A DNA stretch of 64,000 nucleotides from Fragilaria crotonensis (GCA_022925895.1 JAKSYS010000065.1:1-64000), one strand, 5' to 3'. Counted from the first letter of the stretch, positions 1 through 11,249 are shown. Numbers and translations are program-made. Notes: generated by a model from the letters alone, not told the origin.

Positions 1-2
1 CT

Positions 3-158
3 GGGCATACTACGAAGAGCAATTCCCGGGACATGGTTCGGATCGATCTCCTCAAAGTGTTAACGGCGCCGTTCGCGACCATGGATTGCCATGAATTGCA
101 TCTTGGCCAGTTCAGTCAGCCACTGGACTTGCCCCCACTGGACCTTGATCACGAGTGA
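3..158 (+). CDS. Possible 3' end of a CDS entering from the left edge
   Basis: One frame is open from the window edge to a TGA at 156-158, giving about 51 residues ending in an acidic, Leu/Pro-rich tail (FSQPLDLPPLDLDHE). No domain is recognisable and the length is within chance, so this is only a candidate C-terminus of a gene lying mostly outside the window. It could equally be noncoding. Confidence 0.15.
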   Translation, partial: GHTTKSNSRDMVRIDLLKVLTAPFATMDCHELHLGQFSQPLDLPPLDLDHE

Positions 159-3100
159 AGCCCAAGGAGCACGGAATTCATGCTTGCAGTCGACAACTAT
201 TTCCTCACGGTATCGCTATCTGGTGTGAAACCCGATGAGTGCTATTCTTGCCAACCAATCGAGTACGAAATAGTCGTTCATCTCTTGAAGATGCTAAGTA
301 CCTCGTAACCTAGTCGAGCGGTATACCGATGTCGCCGAACAGGCAGCGCCGTTGATAACTGCTGCATTAGGTTTCGGTGTCAAGCAACCAATGTGTGTGT
401 TCTGAAGTTTGCTGTGGGGCATGCCCCCTGTGAAAATGAAACGATCCACTGGAGCCTGGTATTATACCGCTGCAAGTACTTGATGACACGCTTTTTGTCA
501 CAATTACCTTATCATATCTACTGTAAGTAAATTATTCAGGAGTTTTCTATCAAAAGAAGTTTTTCTGTTCTTAAGCAGATTTGTCAGAAGTTGTTTCTTG
601 TCAGCAGATTTTGTCAGAAGATTCAATCAGCAATTTTTCCTCGTCAGCAAATGTCTTTTCATATGTCAGTAAAATGTAAATGTCCGCGCCAGCATATTCT
701 GTTGCGCGCCAGCCTGCGTTTCTTGAGGGAAACATTTTCTCCTCTGGCGGGCGCGCATTTTCGCTTCAATCAAAATTGCATTCGTTTTACCGGACCTTCC
801 AGTTGCTTCAATACAGTGTAATTTGAGTACAGTACAGAACACTACCATGTATCATAGTAAGATGATGGGCTCATGCCTGGTGATGGTGGAGTATTAAGCT
901 TTTCGCGTACGTGATTTGTACAGAGTTTTTTGTGGTACATGCTTAATGTTGACCAATCACATCGTAGAAAAGCTTAATACTCTTATTGCGTTGACCAATC
1001 ATATCGTCGTAAAGCGTAATACTTTTGCCGTAGCCCAGCGTTCAATATGTATGCATACTGTGTACATCAAGATAAAAACGCTGTACTGCACTCTGAGTAG
1101 GCGCTACGAGCCACTCTGAAACTCAGAATCTGGGTACTATGCAGTATTTAGGGTATGCGTACTCGGAGTACTACAGTACCGTACAACGCGATACTCTAAC
1201 ACCTATGCAATACCGGTACTTCTTATCCGCAACGCCATTGCACCGGTACTACTCTAATACATTACACTAACTAAGCAAAGCACCACCCTGCTTGGTCTCA
1301 CTACAATGTGTCCTTTGTTGGATTCATGTATAGTAACAAGATGCAAGCAAGCATGTTGTGATTGCTTGACAAAGTGATTATGTTGGGCAGACTGCAGACA
1401 AATCATTCAGAAGCACCACGATGGGAAAATGAGGGCTGAACAGGTTGCAGCACTAGAATTAATGAATATGCTCCATCTCACCTTGCTCATTAAACTTGTG
1501 TCATTTAGTATACCTGCAGAGTGGGAAATCCACAGACTTTCTACTAGCATGCCTTGCAGCATTGTCATGGCTTGCTATCATTGACATGCTGGTGGGTAAA
1601 CAGCTGTAGCTTTCACTGAATGCTGAGTCTGAGGTGTGGTACTCATGGCAACAACCCAAGGGCACTGTGTTGTTGTTGGCAACAAGCAGGCCTTTGGAGG
1701 GCCTTTGTAACATGGCAGAAATCTGCCATCAGGTCCAAATGAGACATCTCAATATTGTTGCATCAGTACAGATGTGACATCAAGAAATCTCATAACTAAA
1801 CAACTAAAAACCATAGGGGGTGCAAAAGGCTGCAATCAAACATACTCCGTGCATTTGGAGCACAAGCTATTGTGTGTCACGTAGGTGTTTTGAATTGAAA
1901 TAGTACTTCAACCACGGAATCAAAGTTTAGTGTGATGCATTTCAACTATAGGATGTTGCTCTAGAGTGGTGGTGCTATCAATACATTTATTCATGTTCAA
2001 TCATGGCATCAATTCTTGTGCAGAGAAAAACTCAATTGAATTTCAATTGTAGAGACTGCTTGAGACAAGGTCCAATCAACATTTTGGTTCAGACTTTCAT
2101 ACTGTATCAAAGATCACAACATGACTGCCAGTCGCTGCTGTGTTATGATTTGGACAAAGGAAGAAGTTGGTACTGTTGCATTTTGTCCATCATGCTGCTA
2201 AGATTTAGTAGTCTGATTGAATTTGCAAGACAGCCTCCCCCAACTTTCAATTCATGGACTTTTGCAGAAGCCATTTCAAAATAGCTAGTAATGGACAAGG
2301 CTTTGAGTGTAACCAATATTCATATTGAGTATTCTTGCAGGACAGCTTTGCAGGGACATGTCTCTTTGTGTCATGATTTCAAAAAGATTAATCTTATACA
2401 CAACCAAGTCATGCGTATAAAAGCTCGTATGACATAGTATTTACACCAACTGGATAGATGGTGCAGTCCTTACCATCAGCATGATGATGCATCAGAATTC
2501 AGAATGGAGAGCTGATGCATCAGAATGCATGGACATGATACATGCATAGAGCATTGTATGGGCCTGAAAAAGCCACAGAGATCTTTGCTGATTTGTGATG
2601 GCAGCAGAGTGTTCTTCTCTTGTTTGGGCTTGTCTCATAGTTTCCACCATTCCAGCAGAGTACTGATTATTGACTGGTGGACCTCAAATGGCAAAGTACT
2701 ACTGAGTACATAAAATTAATGTTTTTTCATTTACTTTCTTCATAGCTATGCACCAGCACATGATAAAATACAATTACTGATCATTTCATCCACATCCACA
2801 TGCTCTACAGTGAGGTGATGACCACATTTGTAAGATCTTATTAAGTTACAAAGTGAGAACCAGCATCATGGCGTGTTGCATTCATTAGTACTACCTGTAG
2901 TAGTACCTTACTGTTGTACCGTTGTCATCGCACTGCTCTAACATCCGGTAATGTATGATGTAGTAGCAGTAGTACGTGGATCCAAGTATCCGATCCGCAG
3001 TACAACTCTTTCCTCCTTTTTCTCCCCTTCTTCCCCGCTTTTTTTTATAATGAGCTCCACTAACACCAGACATAAGCCGTAAGATGGGGTGTGTTTTGAC

Positions 3101-3680
3101 AGTGTTCGTGTGGTCGGTACACGAGTACTGGCCGACGGTAGACTTAAGGATAGTAGGACCTAGAATTCTAGCGTTGGACTTGACGGGTGAGGAAGCGAAC
3201 CTGACGGATCGTCCAGCTTTGGGCAATGGTGTTTTGAAGACATACACCATGGCGGTAGATTTGTTGGTACAAGGATGTAGAAATGTAGGAAACTAAGTAG
3301 TAAAGGCCTTTACTGTTTTTGGTTTGTGGAAATTATAAGATTACGTTAAGATGAAAAATGAAGGTGAGACTTGCAACATTAGTTGGAGTCTCACAAATGA
3401 AGTGCGGTCTTAGTCCCACTTCCTCAGTGGTGTTTGGGAAGTGTTGTCCATAGTAAAAAGAGTGTTGCTGAAGTTATCAACAACACTCATGATTTGAATA
3501 ACATAGGAAGTGATTCAAATCATTTTTGTGTTGCAGACCGGTACCAGGTTCTGATTCTCAGAATTCTACTGGAACAGGTCACGGACAGACTAAGGAAAAT
3601 AAAGGACTGTCTACTGTATTACCGTATGGTATTTAACCTTACAGTAATTACGTGTGACAGCATGACGGAGTGACAGTAGA
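159..3680. other. Stretch without a convincing gene
   Basis: Open frames here are short (the longest is 119 codons on the minus strand at 2891-3250), overlap on both strands and show no recognisable motif. The sequence has GTAC-rich motifs around 1130-1260 and a TATA-like TATAAAA at 2416-2422 with no gene that can be tied to it. The end next to 3689 is probably LTR of the Copia remnant that follows. Confidence 0.5.
890..1023. repeat. Inverted and direct repeats
   Basis: A 15-bp segment at 890-904 (AGTATTAAGCTTTTC) is matched by its exact reverse complement at 967-981. The right arm lies in a unit beginning TTGACCAATCA that is repeated with changes near 990-1023. This resembles the edge of a small foldback element, but no target duplication was found. 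Confidence 0.45.
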
Positions 3681-3700
3681 TCACTAACACCCCTCTTGGA

Positions 3701-4171
3701 TCAGATCTCTGGTCCCGGTGATGAAAGCATGTGGTCGGGGAGAACACAGAAGATCTTGGTGAGGTGAGGATCAATTTTGCCGGAGTGTTGAGTTTTGGTG
3801 AGGATATTGGCAAGTTGAGAGTCACAGGGAATCCAATGAAGTTGGTGAATGCCGTCTTGTTGGCCTTGACGGACAAAGTGGAAACGGCGTTCGATGTGTC
3901 GTGTCTTGCAAGTGAGTTTTCCATTCTTGGCAATTTGGACGGTGGCTTCATTGTCAATCATGAGGATGGCAGGTATGGAAGGAAGATGTTGGGTTGATTC
4001 ACGCCATTGTTTGGTGCTGAGATAGAGCATATCATAGAGAAGCATTTGGATGTGAGCTGTGGTCATGGTGGCAGAACATGCAGCCATGTATTCAGCTACA
4101 GAAGTAGACATTGCAACAGGTGTAGGCATGGTAGAATTGGCTTCAATGAGAGCACCATTGTAGAAAATCAT
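3701..4171 (-). pseudogene. Copia RNase H (C-terminal pol), remnant
   Basis: This is the C-terminal part of a Copia polyprotein, the RNase H domain that degrades the RNA strand during reverse transcription. The frame carries Copia RNase H hallmarks: MSTSVAEYMA (usually SxxEAEY), IDNEATVQIAKN, KTRHIERRFHFVRQ and LANILTK near the end. It is nearly colinear with the plus-strand copy at 45056-45658. The acidic residue of the EAEY motif is changed to Val (SVAEY), so the copy is probably inactive even apart from its broken context. Confidence 0.85.
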
Positions 4172-4271
4172 GTATCCAACAGTGGAACGGCCAGTGTCTG
4201 GGCAGTCTTGCCAGCTGGCATTGGAGAAAACTGTGAGATTGAAGTATGGGATACGATGGTGAAGGCAGATG

Positions 4272-4930
4272 TCATAGATGGGATTTCAAGTGCCATCGGG
4301 GTAGAATTTGAGAGCGTAGTAGGGGCGGCGGCAAAGATAGCCAATGAGCCAAATAGAGCTCGAAAATCAGGTATGCCAGGGGAGATGCATGCTTTGGCAA
4401 GTTTGCAGACAGCAAATAGGATGTCAGCTCTTGTGTTGTATGCAAGGTACAGGAGAGTGCAGACAGTAGAGCAGAAGGGGAGGCATTGTTGCTTTTGTTC
4501 GACAAGAGTAACGTAGAGGCGGTTACGGGGCGGTTATCCTTGCTGAAGGTGTAGTCAGGAGGAAAGGGGGTATCGCGTTCAGGGAATTTGGAATTCAGAT
4601 CATAGCATTGCAGAGTATTCAAAACGTAGCGGTGTTGATCCAGAGTGTAGCTTGAGTCGGAATGTTTGTGGATACGCATTTGGAGAAACCATTGCGCAGG
4701 GCCGAGGAATTTGACATCAACGCAATTGCAGACGGAATCTTCAAATTGTTTTTCGATGTAATCGTTGCTTCCGGTGTAGAGCATATCGTTGACGAAGAAT
4801 AGGAGACGGAGCCATTGATTGTGTTTGTTGTATCGGACAAACAAGACCGTTCGGAAGGAGACTGGATTAATCCTTGGGAGTAGAGCCATTCCAAAAATTC
4901 AATGTTCCAATATTTGCCGGAGTAGACAAG
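4272..4930 (-). pseudogene. Copia reverse transcriptase, C-terminal fragment
   Basis: Minus-strand translation gives an RT palm segment (LLFFVNDMLYTGSN, LGPAQWFLQMRIHKH, TLDQHRYVLNTLQ) closely matching 44410-44990. The catalytic FVDD core seen in the plus-strand relative reads FVND here, a loss of one catalytic Asp. Two overlapping frames are needed, so a frameshift is present near 4850. The upstream part of the same domain lies at 10378-11195, beyond the nested LTR element. Confidence 0.8.
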
Positions 4931-4934
4931 ACCG

Positions 4935-5388
4935 TGTGAGACCCTCCCTAATTACGAGCGCTCGCGCTCAGGAGTAGGAGGGATAGAATGTGAGGTCCAC
5001 AGAGGCCGGAGATCAATCGTATCGCAGGCACCGATCAAAACAGATGAATCACGATGATCTGTCGAATCGCCAGCAGGAAGTAAATGTGGACTCAGCGATG
5101 TTCAGAGCGGTGTCACCAGTGTGACAGTATGTGTTGGATGGTTGTCTATTATATAGCCCAACACCTCTTCACCCTTACGATCAAATGGACCGGCAAGAAT
5201 GCAGTTGAGGTAATAGTAGGCTATAATAGAAGTTGTGACCGGAGTCTGTGAAGCACTCCAGTTCTTAGACTACGACGTAGACCAAAGTAGTCCATGTGGC
5301 GGTAGACAGTGTACAGTAGATACGGAGGATAGTAGTATCGCGGTACTGTACAGTCACATTGGCAGTAGACTGCCGTGATGCACTGACA
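4935..5388 (-). repeat. 3' LTR of the nested element
   Basis: This 454-bp terminal repeat adjoins the polypurine tract. It differs from the other LTR in C-run and G-run lengths (CTCCCTAA versus CTCCTAA, AGGGATAG versus AGGATAG, GGAGGATAG versus GGAGGGATAG). Confidence 0.88.
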
Positions 5389-5397
5389 CTCCCCATT
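5389..5397 (-). other. Polypurine tract
   Basis: The minus strand reads AATGGGGAG immediately before the TGTCAG that begins the 3' LTR. This is the expected position and composition for the plus-strand primer. Confidence 0.65.
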
Positions 5398-8300
5398 GTC
5401 TGCATCGGTGTAGGGCGGGCAATGAGCAAACAGAAGTGCATCTCAGGAGTTGGTGTTTAGTCACGGTCACCCAACAGGAAAGGTATAGTGGGAAGGCCAG
5501 GTCGCAAAGTAGTACCGAAAATGACAATACAGTGCTACGATTGTCCCAAGATAATGTGCTCCGATGACGGAACCACCGACCGGGGAAGTTGCGATCACAC
5601 TTTCCATCAGAGCACTGCTTTCAATCTGGTTTTGTTGGCCAGTTCAGTCAAATTGTTGCGGCTGTCATGACTTGCTTTCATCAGAGATATCAATTCAGAT
5701 TGCAGAGTATTGAAACTGGAATCACATCAGCCATTCATCAAATCTGATCGATGCATGTGCGCTTCAAGTCGCTCAATCGCCGCATATCGCACCAATTTTG
5801 TGTGCAGTCAGGCAACGACAAGCATGGCATGAGGGGCAAACTTTGCCATGTTTGCAATCCGAGCACGTGGGCGACCGTCACCAGTGAGAAAAGCTGGGAT
5901 GCTGTGATCCTATGCATCACGACAACGGTTTGCTCAAGTGGTGACATTGCATTGCCTGAATGTTGCGGACCAAAGAAGTCATGCCGCCCGTTGTTGCACA
6001 CAAAATTTATTTCAATCATGGCTTGAACGCGATCTCTTCATGGCAGCAAGTGGTTGTTGAGCGAGTCGATTGGTACCGTCAAAGCATCACACCACAGGAC
6101 GGTTGTAGAAGAGTCAAACAGCAAATGGTCGATGTCAGTTGCTGTACTTTGAAGTTCCAAACTGATTTCCAACATCCAACAAAGGTAATTGCCGATTGTG
6201 GAGAAGCGGACTCCGTTCTCAGCTATACTTGTCTGCGCATTCCTTCCCGCGGACAAAACGAACGTGCTGTGCGGTCTTGCGGATCTCGCACGTCACGACA
6301 TGGAGGTTCACGTCATGCGGGTACGCACTGACAGAAGGAGATTCGGGATTCAACTGGTCTGCAGTAGGATCACAACTGAAAGGAACCAAAGGGGCCGGAG
6401 GCGTGGCATTGGCACTGTCAACATGATGAGACTTGATGGATAGAATAGGGGGTGCCAGAGTCGTCTAAGGGGCCAAGCTGATGGCACAGTATAGTACCAG
6501 CCATACGGCCAACCTGTCAAACGGCACTCGGGGAAAATCCCGTCGCCACGAAGCAGACCGACCAAGTAGTTGCCAACGGATGTTGCGATAGGCAGCGCCC
6601 TTTGATTGCATGTTTGCAGCAGACGCCCATTCAACCCACAACGCAGATCAATTTCCTCTCGAGTACGGAATCAGCACTGGAATCATGTTGGATGTACGAT
6701 CACACTCCCCCAATGTGTGCAGTGTTACACAGTGAGTAAAAAGTACAACAAAATGCAACATGTGCCATCAACCGTCGCGCCGATAAGATCAGTTGAAGCC
6801 ACATGGGAAAGCTCACGGGCGTCCGGAATCGATTGGCTGCTGAGACCGGATGGTTAGGAAGAGGCAAAGCGAGCCGGGAATTGAGCACACATGAAGTGCC
6901 ATGATACAACACCTCTGTGGATGCGACATCAGCAAGCTGCTGCTGAAGATGCGAACGAATCCAGTGCCACGTTTGTGACGGTATTCAAGACCAGGATCGC
7001 GTTTGTATGGGAGTTGACGCCCTCGACCTGGAGGAAATGTGCTACCCACGTAAAGTAGGTCTCGCTGGTACAGACAGAAGGTAAGGACCTGCGCAGTTGT
7101 CAGCTCAATGAATCGCCCCATCGGCACAGAATATCGGCCATCAGGAGGCTTCAAATGGCAGATAATGTGGCAACAATAGGCTGGGCAGTGTCAAGGATGA
7201 CTGTCATTTCACTAGGCGTGCTCTGAGGGATCTCTATAGGTTTCAGGTTGCAAAACACTTCCGGTTTACATCGAATGCACGTGGAAACTGGCCCGGTACT
7301 AGCTGTGAAGTGGTACCATGTGGTTGCGACGGTCATCAAATTCGTAAGAAGCTTGTTCATGCTTTTCATTATTTGAGTCGCTCAACCGGAGAATGATGCG
7401 CATCAGTTCCGTGAGCGTCGACGACAAAACGCAAGGTGCGAGGAAGGGTCGGACGACAGTTATCCCGAATTGTGCTGCTTGGAGATGTCGTTTCCCCAAA
7501 GAAAAAAACACCACCATAGCTCGCACAAAGGTGCCAGACGCCAATTCAATGAACTCAAACCGAAACAAGGAGATTGTGATGCAGCAACGACGTTCTGCCA
7601 AAATTCCTGTCTGCAGTTGTCGCTTCATCAAAACACAACGATACCTCGCGCAGGCGCCAGACGCCAAATCAATGTCCATGCTATGTCATCAAGACTGAAA
7701 CAGCTTATCAGTCTCTTCCATAGCCTTTCTTCCATCCGTGGAGCAATCCGAACACAAAACCTTCACTGTCGATGTTCCTGCGTTCGCTACAACGACAACC
7801 AGGGATGGGGAATCGTCCTTCACTGCCAAAGCCATGTTGACATAGAGCATCGTCAGCTGCTGCCATCGCCATTTTGACCAACACCAGAAATATGTGCAAC
7901 TGTTGTTAAACAAACTTGGTGTCCCTCAAGACAACGTTCGTAAATGCCGTGCAAGCGACACAGATGCCAACAATCAGCAGAAAACCGAGAGTGGACTACC
8001 TTGCTGTCCCTCAAGATATCGCTCGTGAATGCCGTGCAGGCAACAAACTCCATCAGCTCAAGGTGTCCGATTGAGAAGGTGAAGACCGCAACGCATAGAG
8101 TACCGTACAGCAACGATGGATGCAAAAATCTCTTTGCAAGCTTTGTTTTGTGATTACCCGACCAACACAGTACATAGTATCGATTTTGCAACAGAGCGAG
8201 CAAACATTTCTGAGCGGGCTGTCACTGCCACGTCACTACCGTTTGGCTTATGCCCGTATCATTCGGAGGTAGTAGTAAATCAAGGGACATGAACATGATT

Positions 8301-8530
8301 GATAACAAGCCAAACCGAACAAACACAAGCTGTTTGGTGTGCGTGCGGAGAGCAAAACGTGTCTGAGCCTACCGTCATTGTCGTGTGCCTTTGCTCGTGT
8401 TGTTATGAGGTAGAAATCAATCAGGAGACAGACCGGACAAGAGGGTCTAGTTGCTGGTCGTGACACAATAATGTCAGCAGACATCGGGCCGCTGTGCGGG
8501 AACAACGCGGCGGTTGGAGCAGTCACGCGG
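5398..8530. other. Interior of the nested LTR element without a recognisable gene
   Basis: Only short frames on both strands are present (72-126 codons), none with a recognisable motif. This fits a large retrotransposon derivative that keeps cis signals but has lost its coding capacity. Confidence 0.5.
7490..8051. repeat. Degenerate direct repeats inside the nested element
   Basis: Two pairs of imperfect direct repeats are visible. The first shares CCAGACGCCAA(A/T)TCAATG (around 7540 and 7660). The second shares TGTCCCTCAAGA, then GTAAATGCCGTGCA or GTGAATGCCGTGCA (around 7920 and 8003). They suggest old local duplications. Confidence 0.4.
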
Positions 8531-8836
8531 TCATGGCTTTGCAGCTATGCGATGGCTGGCAGCATCGTCGAACCAATCCAAATTGTTTGGCATGCCAACA
8601 TGGTCTGTAGACTGAGGCACATGTTGGAAGTCACATTTGGTGACGTGCATATCATGCAATGCTGGATATGCGTCCTTGGCAATCCACACAACGGAGCCTG
8701 TGGTCATCGTTATTGTAATGACACCGGTGTCCAACCAGCTACTTGTGTCATTATGTTCTGGTACAGTACAGGATTTACGGTATGTGGTCTCCCCATGCGG
8801 CGACTGAGCATCTCGAAACGTGAGATAGTGCAGTGA

Positions 8837-9510
8837 TCAACTTATGCATACACGTACACGCCCGCGGTCGATTGGATGAAACCTCATATCAATGGAGGGG
8901 AGCAATCGATTGGAGTCCTCGATCGCGTCTTGGCAGCTGACATCAGCCCAGGATGGCACTGATGATGTTGCAACACGGCGAGGCAGGGTCCCCATGTCTG
9001 TCATTGATGATGTCGCAGAAACAATCATGACACCGTTCTGGCATTCAACAAGGCCGGGGCAAGTGGTAGGTACGGCGGTGTGCTGAGTCATGTCAAAGGT
9101 CAGCAGCAGCAATCGAATGTCAAGATGCGGGCCTTCAACAATGTTCTTGCACTCCAGCGGTGTCATTTGTGGTGATGTATTGTAGTCCATATCCTCGTTA
9201 TAGACAAAAAGGACTTCCACGGAGTTATCACAGTCCTCCAATGTCTCTTTCTCAGTACAATCATGCCCATACTCAGTGAAACGTGCTGCAAAACTATCGG
9301 GGGTGATCTCTGCCAAAGTGGAAACCTTGGTGGTGCCGGAACAAACCACATCAGGGATGGTCGTAATTCTTGCACTGTCAAAACCGTGGGCTTCAGCGGA
9401 ACGGATAATTGCAGTAGATTGACCGACGCGAGGAGCAGCTGTAGGAAACCTGGTTTGCGTGGGAGGGTGATTGCGGGACGCATAAATCGGATGAAGAGTG
9501 GTACTTCAAT
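8837..9510 (-). pseudogene. Unknown ORF, probable frameshifted continuation
   Basis: This minus-strand frame is open from just after a TGA near 9510 to a stop at 8837 and has balanced, acidic composition (ITPDSFAARFTEY, VEVLFVYNEDMDYN). Its first half overlaps the 3' part of the 9163-9852 frame, which there looks like a shadow, so a single frameshift in one ancestral gene is the simplest reading. A further protein-like minus frame follows at 8531-8734 (VVWIAKDAYPALHDMHV). No family is recognised. Confidence 0.3.
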
Positions 9511-9852
9511 CGGATGACAAGATTGAATTCCATTGTTGCGACAGCGAAGCATCTGAGCAATTAGTCGTTGCAATGCTGGTTGTCGCAAAGTCAAAAGTTT
9601 GCCTTCGTTCCTCCAATGATACATGCAAAATCGAGCACAAAGAAGACACAATCTTGATTGCGTGTCCAGCCATGTCGTATCTTCTATTAGCTGCGTGACA
9701 TAGTCTTGCACCACCTCGAGGTAATTGTCCACAACCGTTGAAGTGGCAATGTCAAACAGCTCTGTGAGAGGAACTCTACCAAGGACAATCTTCGATGTCA
9801 GCAGTAATGACAACATAATCGTCTGAGTGATAAAACTCCTTGGGGCCATCAT
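9163..9852 (-). CDS. Unknown ORF, first frame inside the nested LTR element
   Basis: This 229-codon frame starts with ATG about 60 bases after the primer site, the position normally held by gag. The first ~25 residues are hydrophobic (MLSLLLTSKIVLG), which could be a signal peptide. Residues 35-150 look protein-like, with helical Leu-rich and Cys-rich stretches (LCLLCARFCMYHW). The last ~60 residues are unusually Trp/His/Arg-rich and look out of frame, because a neighbouring frame becomes convincing from about 9510. No known family is recognised; a divergent Gag or a captured host gene are both possible. Confidence 0.35.
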   Translation of the reverse strand: MMAPRSFITQTIMLSLLLTSKIVLGRVPLTELFDIATSTVVDNYLEVVQDYVTQLIEDTTWLDTQSRLCLLCARFCMYHWRNEGKLLTLRQPALQRLIAQMLRCRNNGIQSCHPIEVPLFIRFMRPAITLPRKPGFLQLLLASVNLLQLSVPLKPTVLTVQELRPSLMWFVPAPPRFPLWQRSPPIVLQHVSLSMGMIVLRKRHWRTVITPWKSFLSITRIWTTIHHHK

Positions 9853-9910
9853 GAGTTTTATCCCGGCAAGGGTTAAACTCTTCAGCCACTAGGATCAGTA
9901 CGAGTCGTAC

Positions 9911-9924
9911 TTGGGCTCATAACC
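9911..9924 (-). other. Primer binding site matching the initiator tRNA-Met anticodon arm
   Basis: Directly inside the 5' LTR the plus strand reads TTGGGCTCATAACC. The core GGGCTCATAACC is the anticodon arm sequence of eukaryotic initiator tRNA-Met (CAU anticodon). The element's minus-strand site would therefore pair with an internal tRNA segment and not with the CCA 3' end. Drosophila copia is known to prime from such a half-tRNA. The match is seen; its use as a primer is inference. Confidence 0.7.
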
Positions 9925-10377
9925 TGTGAGACCCTCCTAATTACGAGCGCTCGCGCTCAGGAGTAGGAGGATAGAATGTGAGGTCCACAGAGGCCGGAGA
10001 TCAATCGTATCGCAGGCACCGATCAAAACAGATGAATCACGATGATCTGTCGAATCGCCAGCAGGAAGTAAATGTGGACTCAGCGATGTTCAGAGCGGTG
10101 TCACCAGTGTGACAGTATGTGTTGGATGGTTGTCTATTATATAGCCCAACACCTCTTCACCCTTACGATCAAATGGACCGGCAAGAATGCAGTTGAGGTA
10201 ATAGTAGGCTATAATAGAAGTTGTGACCGGAGTCTGTGAAGCACTCCAGTTCTTAGACTACGACGTAGACCAAAGTAGTCCATGTGGCGGTAGACAGTGT
10301 ACAGTAGATACGGAGGGATAGTAGTATCGCGGTACTGTACAGTCACATTGGCAGTAGACTGCCGTGATGCACTGACA
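9925..10377 (-). repeat. 5' LTR of the nested element
   Basis: This 453-bp terminal repeat matches 4935-5388 almost base for base. Being next to the primer site makes it the 5' LTR. Near its inner edge lies the short palindrome GAGCGCTCGCGCTC. Confidence 0.88.
10137..10143 (-). promoter_or_regulatory. LTR TATA box
   Basis: The minus strand reads TATATAA about 235 bases inside the 5' LTR, a normal place for the LTR promoter. The same motif occurs in the other LTR at 5149-5155. Its strand agrees with the minus orientation of the element. Confidence 0.55.
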
Positions 10378-11195
10378 GACCGTAGATTCCTTTGTTCAGT
10401 AACATTTGAGAGCCAAAGAATTTAGCGTATTCAGGAAAGTGATAGGCGTATTCCAATGGCAATCTCACAAAGTGGCGGCCAATAACTTTTGGCTCAGAGG
10501 TAGGCACCAATGAAGTCAGCACTCTTGACACTGCGTCTGGATGCACAGATGGTTGCAATGAATAGTTTGACCCCTCTTGCAGATCCACAGGGTGACCAGG
10601 TGTCTTCATAGATGAATGGTTCAACAGGTATAGGTTTTGGAGTGCCAGGTGAAGGGGTAGATTCAGCAATTTCTTGACGTTGTTCAAGGAGTCATTGTTG
10701 GTTGATGGCTTTGACTCTTTTCAGGAGACGTTTCTCCAGGTTGCCACGGGCAACAAGGCAAGCTTTTAGTTTGTCAAGTTTTCCAGTTGCAGTTTGTTTT
10801 GCTTTGAGCACAAGTTTGACTGGGATAATGAGTTCATCTTTGTGTGGAGTTTGTCCAAGGATAAGGTATCATGATCAATGAGGTTCTTGATTTCCATATT
10901 GATTGCATGTAGCCAAGCATTGCGGACATTGTCATCAAGTTTGAGGACAGCTTTTAGAGATTGAGGCTCTGGAAGATAATTGTCCACAGATTCCAAGGAG
11001 TTGGCTTGTGAATTGTTGCTGGAAGTGTTGTCAATTGTCATCATGGCAGAGTGAATGGGATCAATCCTTGGTAGATCTTCATTGCATTCTTGAAAGTATA
11101 TTGTCATCATCTTATGGAGTTGAGAGTGATGTTGTTGATGGGTGACAGAGTTGCCTTGGTGTGGTGTGGGTGGTGTTGGACCATGTTGAGGATTT
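10378..11195 (-). pseudogene. Copia polyprotein fragment (integrase-RT linker and RT start)
   Basis: The minus-strand translation matches the plus-strand Copia pol around 43630-44400: TIYFQEC, DPIHSAMMTID, YLPEPQS, AWLHAINMEIKNLIDHD and then HFPEYAKFFG. It spans the acidic linker after integrase and the start of RT. At least one frameshift separates the two readable parts (11263-10766 and 10687-10378). Homology to the relative stops near 11195, where unrelated sequence begins, so the element is 5'-truncated. Confidence 0.8.
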
Positions 11196-11249
11196 TGAAT
11201 GCAGCAAGTGTACATTGGAAGGTGGCGGGTTTTACACGCAATATATTTA

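Larger units (their letters stand above)
4935..10377 (-). mobile_element. Non-autonomous LTR retrotransposon (LARD-like), nested in Copia
   Basis: A 5,443-bp element is bounded by 454- and 453-bp direct repeats that start TGTGAG and end TGACA. The direct target duplication GACCG flanks it (4930-4934 and 10378-10382). The LTRs differ at only about three one-base indels, so insertion was recent. Minus orientation follows from three signals: a primer site next to the right LTR, a polypurine tract next to the left LTR, and a TATATAA on the minus strand inside each LTR. The 4.5-kb interior has no recognisable gag, protease, integrase or RT, so mobilisation must have used proteins in trans. The interior is not empty of coding traces (8530-9852). 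Confidence 0.88.
3681..11195 (-). mobile_element. Copia LTR retrotransposon remnant 1, split by a nested element
   Basis: Minus-strand homology to the Copia element at 35296-46597 runs from about 11195 down to 3700 but is interrupted between 10378 and 4934. The two halves join exactly within the RT region (KGIYGL on one side, VYSGKYWN-like sequence on the other) once the nested element is removed. A polypurine tract (AAGAGGGG, minus strand, 3690-3697) follows the pol stop and is followed by TGTTAGTGA, the likely start of the 3' LTR at 3689 and below. The LTR sequence differs from that of the plus-strand relative although the proteins are close, so this is a sister family. The 5' half (Gag, protease, most of integrase) and the 5' LTR are missing. 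Confidence 0.85.

Noticed and set aside
2891-3250. 119-codon minus-strand frame
   Set aside because: No domain, odd composition with a Tyr/Cys-rich tail, and an overlapping plus-strand frame of similar quality; not supportable as a gene.
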